From NCBI GenBank assembly GCA_038503035.1, contig JAVSML010001066.1, forward strand, positions 124,001 through 188,000: a stretch of 64,000 nucleotides of DNA, given 5' to 3'. Positions 14,714 to 27,336 of this stretch are shown here, one piece after another. This DNA is from Crocodylus rhombifer (lineage: Eukaryota > Chordata > Crocodylia > Crocodylidae). The notes beneath the pieces are model-generated. The model did not search any database. It saw only the letters and a list, made by a program, of their open reading frames with translations, and was not told the DNA's origin. Position numbers and translations under genes: made by a program. The first letter of the stretch is position 1; each line of letters starts with the position of its first letter.

Positions 14714-16720
14714 TCAAGATCTTAAAACGAGGGAAGGAAGCAGCAGAATAGACACTGGACTTTAGAAAAGCAGACTTCAGCAAACTGGGGGAACTGGCAA
14801 GCAGGTCCCCCCCGAGACAAAAGTCCGAGGGGAAAAGGAGTCCAGGATTGCTGGCTGTACTTTGAGGAGGGCCTTCTATGGGTGCAGGAACAAGATATCA
14901 TGAGCAATGGAATAATGGGAAGTGCAACGGGAGACCAGCCTGGCAAGACAGGAGTCTCTCTGATGAGGTGAAATGCAAGAAGGAAGCCTATAAAATGTGG
15001 AAACTTGTTCATATTACTAGCAAAGAGTATAAAAGCATTGCATGGGCATGTAGAGAGAAAATTAGGAAGGCCACAGCATGATTGGCAAGGGAATAAAAAA
15101 GCAATAAAAAGTAGATTCTACAAGTATGTAAAAAAAAAAAAAAAGAGTAAGCCCAAGAAAGCTATAGGTTTCATATGGAATGCAGAAGGCAACTTAGTTA
15201 TGGATGACGTACAAAAATCTGAAGTATTTAATTCCTTTTTCAGCTTCAGTCTTCACAAATAGGGGCAGCTACCAAATGATGAGCAGAGTTGGCAAGAAAG
15301 ACAGGAAAGGAGACAAACAGCATAGAGCAGCAGAACAAGATAAGGATTACTTAGAGAAGCTAGATGATTTCAAGTCAGCAGGGCCAGATGGGATGCACCC
15401 TAGGGTACTAAAAGAGTTGATCGATGTAATTTAGGAGCCACTGGTTATCTTCTTTGAGAACTTGTGGAGGTCAGGTGAGGTGCCAGATGATTGGAAAATG
15501 GCAGATATGGTACCCATCTTTTTTAAAAAACTAAAGAAGGAAGATTCTAGGGAATTAGGTCAGTCTGACCTTGATACCTAGAAAAATCATGTAGCAGGTC
15601 CTCAAGAAATCTACTGTGAAGTACAAAGGGGAGAATAAGGTGATCAGTAACAGGAACACGTATTCACCAACAGCAAGTCATGCCTGATTTTCTTCTATAA
15701 GGTGACAGGCCCTGTGGATGTGGGGAGAGCAGTGGATGTAATAAGCCTTGACTTTAGCAAGGCTTTTGATAATGTCTCCTATGACATTTTCATTAACAAG
15801 ATAAGGAAATCCAGCCTAGACAAAAGTATTGTAAAGTGGATACTGGTTAGACCATCATACTCAATAAATAGCCCTCGTTGGCTTGGTGTCAAGTTGGGAG
15901 GTATCAAGTGGGGTTTACCAGAGGTCTGTCTTGGTTTTTGTTTTTTTTAAATATCTTCATTAATGACTTGGATGGTAGGGCTGAGTGCACACTTAGCAAA
16001 TTTACGGATGACACCAAGTAGGGTTGAGTTGTAGACACATTAGAGAGTAGAGCTAGGATCCAGAATGACCTGGTGGGAGTGTCTACATGAGCAACTACTG
16101 TGCCATAGCTTGTTGCTATGGTACAGAAGCATCACCAGACACTAACTATGAAATGATACTACTGCACAGACAAGCTATTGAACAATAGTTTGTCACTACT
16201 GCACAGTAGCAGTGGAAAAAAACCATGTGGGGAAGGTACCGCACAGTAACCAATGTTACTGTGCAGTCATTTAGTACTTGTAGATGTGGACACTTAGACT
16301 AGAAAAAGTTTCACAAACAACCAGATGAAATTAAACAAGGCCAAGTGCAAAGTACTGTACCTGGGACAAGATAACTGCATGCACAAATAAAAACTGGGGA
16401 ATGACTGCCTAGTTTGCAGTACTGCAGAAAACAACCTGGGAGTTAAAGTAGACCGTAAATTGAATTATTCAGAATATGAGCAAACTGTATCTTTTGTAGC
16501 AAAGAAAGCCAGCAGCTTATTGTATAAAGAGATATGTCATTTGCAAATCAAGGGAAGAGATTCTTCTGCTTCTTCCAGAAACTCACTATTATGATGCACA
16601 AAGGGAAACAGGATACTGCCCTTAGCTCATAAGAAAGACTCTCTATTAAGATGTGGTCCATACTAAACAGCGTTTGAACTTGAATATTAAAATGTTGCAA
16701 AGGAAAAAATAATCTGACTT
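14714..16720 (+). mobile_element. CR1-type LINE reverse transcriptase relic
   Basis: Fragments of a CR1 ORF2 in order but in several frames: the pre-RT region (14880-15260), SAGPDGMHPRVLKELIDVI then a stop (about 15375-15434), SGEVPDDWKMADMVPIF (15470-15520), and VDVISLDFSKAFDNVSYDIF (about 15732-15790). The downstream finger/thumb region resumes after a MITE at 16294. Frameshifts, stops and a poly-A tract (15130-15145) break it. A different and older CR1 lineage than the copy at 60 kb, judged by decay. The 3' boundary is approximate. Confidence 0.8.
16074..16293. mobile_element. MITE nested in the CR1 relic
   Basis: Begins GGGAGTGTCTACATGAGC and ends TAGATGTGGACAC. The CR1 sequence reads GACCTGG before it and TTAGACTAGAAAAAGTTTC after it, so the LINE resumes directly. 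Internal blocks (TTGCTATGGTAC, TACTGTGCAGT) match the MITE at 50891-51128. Confidence 0.75.
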
Positions 16721-17475
16721 AATTGTATTTCACAATCTGTATTCAAAATCTTAAATGCACTGCAAAAATTTCTCTTTTCATCCATATACAGATCAAAATG
16801 ACTTCCTGTTGTTTTAAACTTACAAACTAATAACATGTTAGCACACAAATGTATTCCATATTTCATAAAGCTCTTCAGAAATCATTTCATACTGAGGTTA
16901 AACATTTTGTTGTATGATGTAGAAAGCTTTCTCCCATCTCTGTTTTTGATGTAATAAAATTATTTCAAATAATACTTTTCAGATTACATATGAAAGTATA
17001 ATATTATCTATAATTTGCCACATTACTGATTTTTCAAAGCTTGGACACTGTGTATTTTAGAAATTTTTCTTTCCTTAGGGTGTCTCTCCCACTCTCTGCT
17101 ATTTAAACACATAAATATGCCTGTTAACATTTGTCCAGCTAAATTCATTGGTTACGTGGAATTTGCCTCCCATTATGAATGGTTGAGTGATAAAATATTT
17201 AATATAGAACCTGTAGAGGGAGCTCTTTTACCAAGCATTATTTTTTTCTGCATGGCATAAACCCAAAGACTGCTTGCAGCATTCAGTACAATCCATTTAA
17301 GACAGAGGAAAATATGCAAGGCTAGGATTCCCCTCGTAAATGAAAAATAGATGTGCAAATGGCTATTATTTTTTAACTCTAAAATGTTCTTTTTAACATT
17401 ATTCATAATTTAGGGAAACTAATTTAATTATGCTGCCTTAACAAATCTTTAGTAGGGTGATTGGAATTGAGAAAC
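16721..17475. other. Intronic DNA, nothing recognised
   Basis: AT-rich unique-looking sequence. Confidence 0.5.
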
Positions 17476-17478
17476 AAT

Positions 17479-17760
17479 GGATGTGTCTACACATCACCCT
17501 GTGGTGACACACTATGTCGCGGTATGGTGTACTACTGCAATGTAACAATCATGTAGCTCTACATGTGATTGCCAGCTACGTCGCCGCAATGGTGCACTCT
17601 CACCAATATAATGCACTGCTATGGTAATGCAGCAGCGAAATCTAACTGTGCACCATGCACACAGTGCAATAACTGCCCAGACTGTGCCATGCTTCCAAAT
17701 GGATGTACTAAAGCATGGTGCCATAGCACCATCACTGTATGGTGATGTGTAGACATGCCC
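17479..17760. mobile_element. MITE with long terminal inverted repeats
   Basis: The left end GGATGTGTCTACACATCACC and right end GGTGATGTGTAGACATGCCC are inverted repeats of 20 bases with few differences. AAT flanks both sides (17476-17478, 17761-17763). The interior is rich in short palindromes. A fragment of the same family lies at 46988-47095. Confidence 0.8.
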
Positions 17761-17909
17761 AATACATTATTTTTTCCCCCTGAAATTCACAGAATGACCA
17801 TGGAAATCAAAGGAATTTAACTTGTGTAAATGTGGCAACAATGAGAAGCAATCAGATTCCATTTCTTAATTTAACTAGAAAACCCTATCTGTATGTTTAC
17901 AATGAATGG

Positions 17910-18965
17910 TAGGCATGCACCAATAAAGATTTTCGTGGCCAAAACTGAGAGCCAATTATTCACCAGGCATATTGGTCAATACTGATCTGATAACTGATTT
18001 ATAGGAATGCAGCCATGCAGCATGGAGAGCAGCTCTCTGCAGGTAAGTCTGTGGAGGGGAAAGGGCATGGATGCAGATCAAGGCCCCCATGGTGAGGAAG
18101 TGGGGCAGGGATAGGGGCAGGGGCTGCAGCTGGGGCAGGGCAGTGAATGGGACCCTGGCCAAGGCAAGAAGTGGGATCATCCAGGGGATCAGCGTCTAGG
18201 TGCTTAAAAATTATGTTGAGTGCTGCTGCCACCATTTTTAAGTGCCAGGACACTTTTAACTGGAGTGGAGCTGAGCAGGACAAGGGTGGAGGAAGGCTGC
18301 CCGCTGTGGGCTCAGGGCTCTTGGCCCTGCTGCCTTTGTCCTGGGAGCCACATGTTGGCTGCACTGCATCCTCTACCCATCCAGTATCTGGAGATACAGC
18401 TCACCACTGCCGCTGGATGGATAGGGGGTGCAATACAGCCAGCATGTGGCTTCTGGGGCAAGGGCAGCAAGGCAAGAGCCCCGAGCCCATAGCGGGCAGC
18501 CCGCCTCTGTCCTCATCCCTCTGCTCCAGTTAAAAATGGTGTGGCTCATTCGATGAGCTTTAGTTCAAGTGCCCCCGCCCCCATTTTAAAGTGCCGGGAC
18601 ATTGATTCCCTGGATGAGCTACCTGCAGCTCCATCCCACTCACTGCCCTGCCCTAGCCCTAGCTCCACTTCTACCCTCACCATGTGGCCTTGATCTGAGC
18701 TCCCATGCCCTTTCCCTGCCATGTCTCTTCCCTTCTACAAACTCACTTGCAGGGCACCTCTCTATGCTGCCCGGCTGCATTCCTGGCTGGTGCATGCATG
18801 CAGCTGTGCACATGCACGCGACATCTAGGGGTTCTGACCAGAAGACATATTATATTTATCAGTATGTTATAGCTACACCAGCCAAAAAAACCAATAGCCA
18901 ATAATGTTAATTTTCCTTTTATCGCTGTTGATCCAATATGGCACCAATATATTGGCGTGCCACTA
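17910..18965. mobile_element. hAT-like element with GC-rich interior
   Basis: Ends TAGGCATGCACCAATA and, inverted, TAGTGGCACGCCAATA are related. Flanks ATGAATGG and ACAGATGG agree at 5 of 8 positions, a possible worn 8-bp duplication. The interior (18040-18780) is GC-rich and includes sequence related to the MITE at 2983-3300 (TTTTTAAGTGCC, GATGAGCTTTAGTTCAAGTG). No transposase seen. Confidence 0.45.
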
Positions 18966-20193
18966 ACAGATGGTGCACTAGCAGTTTGTACCCTGAACAC
19001 TGTGTCCATAACATTTTAAAAATACATATGAATGCATTATACATACTTACAACAATAGAAAAGCTAAGTCTGGTAGGAGCTTTTTTAGATATATATTTTT
19101 TTTGTTAAAGCTTGAGTTTAACTGCAAGAGAAAGTATCACTGTAAGTCAAAGCCATGTATTTAATGAAGCATGTATACAGTAAGCTGTAAAATAAGCAAG
19201 ACAGGAAAATAAACTCTGCAACACCAACATTAAAGTGCTTGCGTGTCAAATTCATTCTTGTGGGACAGTGGTTGATAGATAGAGGTATAAGCTGAATATA
19301 GGTCATTGATAGTAAATGCAATTTTTGCCTACATGGGCTGAGTTTCAAAGTGGTCTTAGGGAATTTGGATATTTTTCCTTTGAAAATCTCAACCACAGTC
19401 CAGACGTATTAAAGGTACTGGTGTAATTAATACTGATACAAATAGATTTGAAAAGTGGGAGATCATATAAGCAGGATCAACTGAAGCAAAAAATGAAAAA
19501 ATAGTATTTCAAAATTACTACTGAATTGTAAAGTGGCTTGATAAACAAGGGAAAATTACTGTGCCCTAAATCTTACTCTACAAGTTATATTTGACCTTAA
19601 TGCTAAAGCCCCTGCAATTCAGAAAACCCTCTAGCAAGGTATAGGAGTAGAATAAAACTCTATGTGAATGAACTGGATTTAAGAGTGAGCCCAGAACTTT
19701 CCCAGAGGCTAAAAAATACAAGGCATATTGGAGAGGTAATTTGTTTGTTCCCTGTAGATTCTGAAAGCCTGTTTCTTCTACCACTTACATTGGATTGATG
19801 CTGCTATAACTCCCTGGACATCAGCGGAACTATTCTATATTTTAATTAGAGTGAAGGGAGAATCAGGCCTCACAAGTGCAAAATTTGTACAACTTTCATT
19901 CCATTTTTTATTATTAAAAGCAACTTCAAAAAGTGGCCTATTGCTGTATCTGGAGTAGTAAGTCAAATGCAGATAATGTGCAAGAAAATCCATCAAGAAG
20001 TAAGCTAAGATATTGGTATACTAGAGAAGGGGGGTCTTTTTGCTCTACTACATGCAAATGTATGTACTACATACATGTATGTACCTCTTTTTCCATTTTC
20101 TTTTAGCACTATACTGTTAGTCACATTTTGTTAGACTCCCCCCCTTACATAATGGGGGTGGATGGGTACTATGCATGTAAATGGATCTCATAT
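18966..20193. other. Intronic DNA, nothing recognised
   Basis: AT-rich with no supported feature. Confidence 0.5.
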
Positions 20194-20700
20194 GGTGTGT
20201 CTACACATGCGCTTAACTGCACAGTAGATTAATTTGCTGTGGTGTAAAGTGTCACAGTCTACACATTCAATGCTATTAGACTGCAGCAAACTAATTTTCA
20301 CTGCCATAAGATAGTAATGTCAAGGATAGTACTACCTTATGGCGGCAAAAATAACTGTGCTTAAATGCACACGTAAATGCTGACCTGGGCATAAACTGCA
20401 CCTGGTCAGCCCAGGCAGCAGGGGGCCAGATCTCTGCCTGCTTCCTAGCCATACAGCTTCACTCTTTGGACACTCTTGGACATCCACTCCAGCCAGGCCC
20501 TCCACTGTGTGATGCCACAACTCAGACTCTGGGGCTGCCCCCCTTCAGCCTGCTGCCAGCCCAAGGCTGCTCTGCTCTGGGTCAAACTGCTGTGGTCCTA
20601 GGCATACATGCAGATGTTGTGCCTGAGAGCTGTTAAGTTCAATGTGAACTGCTCTGGGGTTTATCACACTGCACTAATTGAATGTGTAGATGCTTGCACA
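20194..20700. mobile_element. MITE with GC-rich centre
   Basis: Left end GGTGTGTCTACACATGCGCT; right end GAATGTGTAGATGCTTGC is its inverted relative. The centre (20385-20590) is GC-rich. Confidence 0.6.
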
Positions 20701-21614
20701 GAGATCTTTCTTAGACCAAATAATGCAGCACTACTGAATCTGGTCTGCTATCAGTTATTTAGACAAACCAGGAAATGCAGTCTCTATCCTTGAATCAGTA
20801 AGTGAAAGAGAACTTTAAAAATATTTTATTTTGAAACGTATTTACCTAAAATGTTGAGGCCTAGAAAAAAGTGCTTTGATTCTTTGGTGAAGTCTTAAGC
20901 ATATTGTTTAAAATGTACAGTTTTACAGATCATCTTGAAAACTGTAACACAGCGGGTAGAGGAGTGTTATGGCAGTGTCTTGTGAATGTACACAGAAAGT
21001 CAAACTGCAATGTTCTCTCCTAAACAGATACTGAGAAAATGTCTTGTTGCTGTGTTCCTGTCTGCTAGACTCATTTCAGATTGGATACTGAAAAAAGGGT
21101 ACTGACTTTTTAAATACATGCCTTTTCCTAGAAATTGTCATGTTTCCATTATTTTTGTTTTTTTGTTCTGTACTAATGCAGCATGATGAAACAGTATTGA
21201 TATGCAGAACAGTGCTACATTCTAGTAAACAGCAAGATAAAGAGCAGATTTAGCTCCTTTCAGTAGACAGATAACATATTAAAAGGCAGGTAATAATTAA
21301 AAAGATTTGTGTTTGTGTGACTGGAACATTTGCTTCTTGAATCCTCTCTGTTTTGAAGCTATTATGCTGGTGAATTATATGCTCACTAAATAACAGAAAC
21401 GATGTTCCATTTCACTGGCACAATACAAGACAAATAAGCAAGTTTGTCTGAACCCCAGTATTTAGGATTACACTTTTCAATCTTGCTTTCTGAAATTAAA
21501 TATCAACCCCTGATGTTAGAGTTTAGAGAGTTATGCGGCCAAATTCTGTTGTGTTGTGTTGGTGACTCTGTTTAAGCCAATTCAAGTTTATTCCAGTTTA
21601 ATACTGATGTAACT
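20701..21614. other. Intronic DNA, nothing recognised
   Basis: AT-rich with no supported feature. Confidence 0.5.
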
Positions 21615-24600
21615 GGGCATGTCTCCACATGCAATTGATCCAGGATCAGGGTACTTGCGAATAAATGCTCATAGACAGGTATCTATACATGCAGGGACAT
21701 GGGAGAAGAATTGCTGCTCCTAGCAGCAAACTGCTGCATCTTCCTGGAGCCCTGCAACGGGTTCCTGCTGCCACCAGAGGAAGCTCGAGGCTCAGACTCC
21801 ACATGCCAGCAGCTGGCATCCATTTTTAAAGGCATCTCTGCTCCCTGTAGCATGGCCAGCCAGTTTTCTGTCCAGGAGCAGTGTGCAGAGGCCAGAGTCT
21901 GCAGACACAGAGGCCAGTGTGCAGAGGCTGCATGGAGGCTCTCTCGCTGCAGCCTCTGCCCCCCTGTGTCATGGCTGCTCCAGCCCCTGCCCCTGGCAGC
22001 AAAACCTAGTGCCCCGGTTTCCTAGCCACAGCGCTGGCCCTGCTGGTCTCAGCAGGCCCCTGCCACCACAGCCCCAGGCAAGCCGCACAACTGCCAGCAG
22101 GGACCAGGGCACTGGGTGCAAGAGGTGATGCCCAACCACCCCCTCCTGCACTCTCTACTGTAGCTTACCTGGACATCCACCCATAGACACCTTGCCCCAC
22201 CCCCAGCACCACAATCACTGCAGACACTTCTCAGAAAAACACTTTATTCCCTCTTAACAAAGACCCCTCCTCCACCCTTCCTTCCCCAACAACACAGCCT
22301 GTTCCCTCTCCCTCTCCAACAACAGAGCCCCTCCATCACCCACCCCACCTACCACTAATACAACATCCTCTTCCCCATGCAAACTATTTACAAGTGAAGT
22401 GCTGTGGTTGTGTGTGTGCGCCCTCCTGGGTACCTACAGGGTAAAGCCTGGGGACAGGTGGCCAGCATCCCAGCCTCTGGCCATTCACCCACACGTGCAC
22501 ATGGAACAGTGAGCCTGGCAGCAGGGGGCTCATCCACGGGTGATGGCCACCAGTGGTCGCCTGGTGCGAGTGGCTTCCCCTTCAGCAGCCAGTGTTCAGG
22601 GCCAGCACAATTGGCATGCAGTCCTGGCCCTGCTGCAGGCAGCTCTGGATCTGCACCCACATGGAGCAGGCCTGGGCCCAGGGAGGGAGGCTGGGTGGTG
22701 GGGGACCCAGGGTGTGGGTGGGGGCAGGGGCTTCTGGCCCATGGAGACAGTGCTTGACGTCCACCCATACCCATAGGGGTGGGTCTGCTGCTGGGCAGCG
22801 GACAGGTGCCAGGGGCAGGTGGGACTAGGATTGGGGGCCAAGAAGCAGGTGGTATGAAGGCAACTGCCAGGGCCAGCACAGTGTCCAGCACCTGGCAGTT
22901 GTCCTTCATGGCTTCCACTGTCCTGTCCACAACTGGACTCTGCTCCCCTAGGGCCTCCATGCACTCACAATCCATGTCCAGAGGCTGCACCCTGAACTAC
23001 CAGTCAGCTTGGTCCCATGCATCCTCCACCCACCACCTCTCATGGCGGGCCAGGTCCTCTGCCTGACACCTGTCCTGCCGAACAATGTCCTCCACCCACC
23101 AGGCCCATGCATCTATCAGATGGTCCTCTGGTGCCATCACCAGCTGGTCCAGGAGAGGGTCCTGTCCTGGATCCTCCTCTGGCAGAGCCAGCACATCTGC
23201 AGGGCCCCGTTTGCAGGTGGTGACGACCTTGAAGCCATATCCCAGCTGTCAACGGTAGCCTCTCCCTTGCATGCAGCCGCAGGGCCTGCAGAGCCATGAG
23301 AAAGAAGCTGTTTGTGACAGTTTACAACATTTCTGAATTAAGATGTTCTGTACCTGGGGCTTGTGCACTGTTTGGCCTCAGAGCAGGGGTTGGGCATGCA
23401 CAGGTGTTGAAGGACCATGGTAAGTAAGCCAGGCAGGCCTGGGCCCAAGCAGTTTCTAGCCAAGCCCCCCTTCCCCGCTTGCTTCCTTGGGGTCAGTGGG
23501 CTGCTGGATGCTGGCTGCAGGCAGCCTGCCTTCCCCACCCTGTTCCCAGGCTGGGACAGGCCAGGCTCCTGGCAGCACCTGCTGCCATAGCTCCAGACCC
23601 TGCTGACCCCCCTTCTTTTTCTGCAGGCCCACTGGTCCAAGCCCATGGCACCCAAGCTCAGTAGGCACAGGACTCCCAGACAAATGGGATGAGGAGCTGC
23701 CTGTGCCCCAAGCCTCCCTGCTGGGGGCCTTTCTGGGGAGGCACCCCAGGGCCAGCCCCCCTTGTGCTGCACCCTGAGTGTGCCCTTGCTGCATGTGTCC
23801 TGGGTGCTGTGCAAGGAGCTGTTGGCACAGACCAAGGGGTGCCCAACCTACTACGCCCTGCTGATGATGACTGTCATAGTGCTCTGGGTACACCAGTGCA
23901 CCTGGCATGGGTCCCTGAGCTTTGATGGAGCAGGGGGGCAAGCCCGGGCTCCCCATGACCTCCACCACCGACTGGAGAGCTACCTGTGGCTGCACCACAC
24001 ATCTCTGCCCCCCTGCAGCTGAGGAGGACATGACCACTGGCATCAATGCATTCCTTGGCATATGAAAGGTCTGTGCCTGCCTAGCTGCAGGGGCATAGGC
24101 TGCTCAATAAAATTCTGCACCCCTGTATGCTGGGGTGGGAGGGGTCCCGGGGCCTGGGGAGTGCAACCTCTCTGAAAAGGGAGGGCACAAAGAGCAGGGG
24201 CTGGGTCAGGGAGGGGTCCCCCCCTAGTGCGGGGCTTACCATGTGGCCAAGGCTGGCATGGTGGTGGCTTGGGTCAGTCCCAGCTGGCAGTGATGGCATG
24301 CTGCTCTGGGTGGACTCACTGGATGGGAAGGCACAGCATGCAGGTGCCCGGCCAGGGGACCTCCCAGGGAGGAACTGACACTGCTGACGGCCAGCAGTGA
24401 CATGGCCAGCCACATCTTGAGGCTGGGGCTGAGGCTGTTGGGGCAGGCACTGGTGTAGGCTCCCCAAACTGCTGGTGGAGGCTGGGCAGTTGCCTGCAGC
24501 ACACAGCACAGTGGAACAGCATAGGACTGGCAGCCGCACAGCAAGGCAATGTACCACAGTACCTGCAGACTCCTGGTAGGCTGCTGGGGGTAGGCTGTGG

Positions 24601-25082
24601 GCAACTGAAGCTGGCACTGGTGGCCAGGAGCTGCCTACAGCTGGACCTGGGTTCTGGCAGACCTGGCAGGAGCCTGGACCAGACTACAAGCCTGGGTGGT
24701 ATGGCCCTGGCAGCTGCATAGCACTGTGGTGCAGGTGGCCTACAGCCTGCTCAGGGGCACAAAGGGGCCTGGAATGACCTCAGGCTGCTTGCTTATACCC
24801 CAGGGCTCTGAGTGCCTGCCAGCTTTTAAGGGCCTGCCAGAGAGCCAGCCCAGCCCTGGGGCAGGAGAAGCTTCTAGCCCTGGAGCCCCCAAGCTAGTCT
24901 CAGGCTGGCTTCCCAGTGGTGGGGCTGACTGGGAGCAAATTTTCTCCCGGTTGGTGTCTACACGTGCATTACTGTGCAGTAACTACTTGTGAATACATTT
25001 GCTACTTGCATTTGCAGATAGTTAATTTACTCATGAGTAGCAATTTTCACTGTGCAGCAAGCATGTGCATGTATAGATACAC
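21615..25082. mobile_element. Large GC-rich composite with MITE-type ends
   Basis: The left edge GGGCATGTCTCCACATGC (21615) is a typical MITE terminus. At 24955 a second one begins (GTGTCTACACGTGCATTAC), and the composite closes near GCATGTGCATGTATAGATAC. Between them is 3.2 kb of GC-rich DNA unlike the intron around it. Either a long non-autonomous Harbinger-like element carrying captured or transposon-derived coding remnants, or several nested elements. Its internal structure is not resolved. Confidence 0.45.
22388..23194 (-). pseudogene. Possible decayed Myb/SANT-like transposon ORF remnant
   Basis: Minus-strand frames 22997-23194 and 22388-22990 run nearly end to end. The first is rich in Trp/Glu/Asp/Arg/Gln repeats (RHERWWVEDAWDQADW, AWWVEDIVRQDRCQAEDLAR), recalling the charged Trp-rich C-terminal helices of Myb/SANT-like proteins encoded by Harbinger elements. 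The second begins with an acidic stretch (DCECMEALGEQSPVVDRTVE), then becomes Pro-rich. No DNA-binding trihelix or HARBI1-type nuclease motif was found. A chance GC-rich frame is a serious alternative. Confidence 0.25.
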
Positions 25083-25768
25083 ACACTGCGCAGTAAACTA
25101 TGCTCCTGTGCAGTAAAGTGACTCATGCAAACTATGACCAAAATCTGGCCCTGTATAGCATTTACTTGTATTCTAGAAACACCTCCAATTATTGAATTAA
25201 TGGAATTTTAGCCTTTCCAATGCCAAAATAGTTCAAGTTTCACCAAAATTGTTACAAGCTTTCATTAATGCACTCAAGAAACTCTTACTGGCTTCAACAG
25301 AAGTTCACTTGAAAATGAAAAGCATTACATAGTCTGTAAATTGAGGGCTAACTTTTGAAAAGGCCTATCTTTCAAGCTTCAATTTCCTTGTTTTGCTCCT
25401 TCAGAACTACCTTCCAAGAAATAGTGTCACTTTTAGTCCAGTTATCTTAATTCTCTGCAGAGGCTCTAAAATTCTTTAGGAAGATCATTATATGAGATGA
25501 TTCCTGCAAAAGCGATAACCTTGTCTTTAAACTAGCTTTTAAAAAAGCTTACTGTCTCTCAATGATTTTCACATCTTTGACCTCACGTAAGAGACTGCAA
25601 GTCAGTAACAACCAGTATAGTGAAAGTTGTAGAAGCATTTTACCTTCCACTGGGCATTTTCAGATGCCATTCAGAAAACTTCTGTGAAACTGAAAATTTA
25701 AGGCTGTCATTTTCCAGGCTGGTTTCTCCCCAGGGATATGCTGCTGGTTAATCCACTCCCTCTGTATC
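25083..25768. other. Intronic DNA, nothing recognised
   Basis: AT-rich with no supported feature. Confidence 0.5.
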
Positions 25769-25776
25769 TTTTAAAG

Positions 25777-26061
25777 CAGTGGTCTCAGCCCTTTCAAACT
25801 CGGAGCACCCCCATAACTTTTGTGAACTGAACAGTACCTCATTTCAAAAATGAATTTATTTTATCACTTACCTGTTTGAAGAGGGGCCATGCCAGGAGGA
25901 GGAACAGCCATGCAGGGAAGAGCCTGTGCTGCTGTGAGTATGGGAGGAAGAGAAGAGCTTGTATTGATCTTGTTACTGGATCCTGTGCATACCTCACTTC
26001 TCTCCTCTCTCCTGCTGGTACCTTTCAAAGGCTGTAATAACATTCTGGTTGAGAATCACTG
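25777..26061. mobile_element. Non-autonomous hAT (Charlie-like) with perfect duplication
   Basis: Ends CAGTGGTCTCAGCC and GGTTGAGAATCACTG form the CAGTGGTTCTCAACC-type terminal inverted repeat. The 8-bp target duplication TTTTAAAG is perfect (25769-25776, 26062-26069). 285 bases, no coding capacity. Confidence 0.9.
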
Positions 26062-26069
26062 TTTTAAAG

Positions 26070-27200
26070 TAGAAGTTGCAGTGTTCCTGGAATACTCAGA
26101 AAGGAGTGCTCTACTGAAGACTTCCTTTGTTGAACTGGGGAGAGTTCTCTTTCAGCATCCATATGGATGCACAGTCCTAACAGTACCCAGATAATCAATC
26201 AATTATTGTGACATTTTTAACCCCATTTCTCCCTTAAAAGCAAACACACTTTTAAAAAAAGTCTTGAAATGTCCCTATGGCAAGAGAGTGTTAAAAAACT
26301 CTCTAAAAACTCAAAATTCAAAGTAAGATTGCACATTTAACCTAACTCTGATCCCTAAGATAACAAAAGATTTTAGAACAATCAGTACAGTCCCCTCCCC
26401 TCCCCACCCCAAGCCTCAGCTGTCCAGTTTGAACTGGGCAAAGAATAAGCCTAAATCATATTTCTACTTCTTTGATCTTAGTCTGGCATGGGGCCAAAAC
26501 AATCTTTTCCATAGTTTAAGGCAAGCCACAGAGGCCTCTGTACTGGCCCAGAATTGGTAGAATACTGTACACTCTTCCCCACCAGAGACAGGAGGTGCAC
26601 CCGTTATGAAGCGGTGGTGTCTTGCTAGTCAAGCCAATCTTTGGACGTACTTTTAGATCAAGAACCTGATTGATTGCTTTACTTTGTTCAAGCAGCCATA
26701 GTCTGTCCAACAATCTGACCCACAGCCTAATTACACAATTACAGACTACAAAATAATATATAAATACAGAGCCTGGTACAGATCTTCTGTAAAGGAAAGT
26801 CAGTCAGTGGCGGTTAGCTGGGGCCAACAGGGTTATGTGATGATTTTTTAAGTTTCTGTTAATCTGCCTTGTCATTAATTGAAAACTACGCTTCAGAGTA
26901 GAAACTTTGAGGAATGGAAGTTGGTGACGGCAATGAGGGCAAATAGCACTTTGTACAAGTAGGACATTAAATGAGACACTTTACACAGGAAAACAGGAGC
27001 GATGATGGCAGTGTCAAGCCCTAGATCCACCTAACTTTCTTCTGGAAATCTAAAGAACTTCGGTTCATTTTGATTACAGTCACTATCACCCTTGTTCTTA
27101 TCTCTTACATTTTTTAATTTTGATGTCTTCTCTAGTATATGTATCAGAGTATAGCAAAGAATAAGTGCAATATATATTCCAGAAATTCTAGCAAATTCTA
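26070..27200. other. Intronic DNA, nothing recognised
   Basis: AT-rich with no supported feature. Confidence 0.5.
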
Positions 27201-27336
27201 CTGTTTATAAATGTATCCTTAATATAAAATCTGACCTTAATACCCAATCATTCTACATACTGAGATAATTCTTAACCAGTATGAAATGATTGGCTATTAA
27301 GGTCAGATTTTATATTAAGGATACATTTATAAATAG
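27201..27336. repeat. Long near-perfect AT-rich hairpin
   Basis: Left arm 27201-27262 and right arm 27276-27336 are reverse complements over about 60 bases with only a few differences, around a 13-base loop (27263-27275). The arms contain TATCCTTAATATAAAATC and its complement. This is far more regular than the other inverted repeats here. It may be a palindromic MITE; a transcript would fold into a pre-miRNA-like stem. No clear target duplication. Confidence 0.9.

Noticed and set aside
23456..24061. 201-codon minus-strand frame in the 21.6-25 kb composite
   Set aside because: Composition-driven, low-complexity Gly/Pro/Ser/Gln; no motif recognised.
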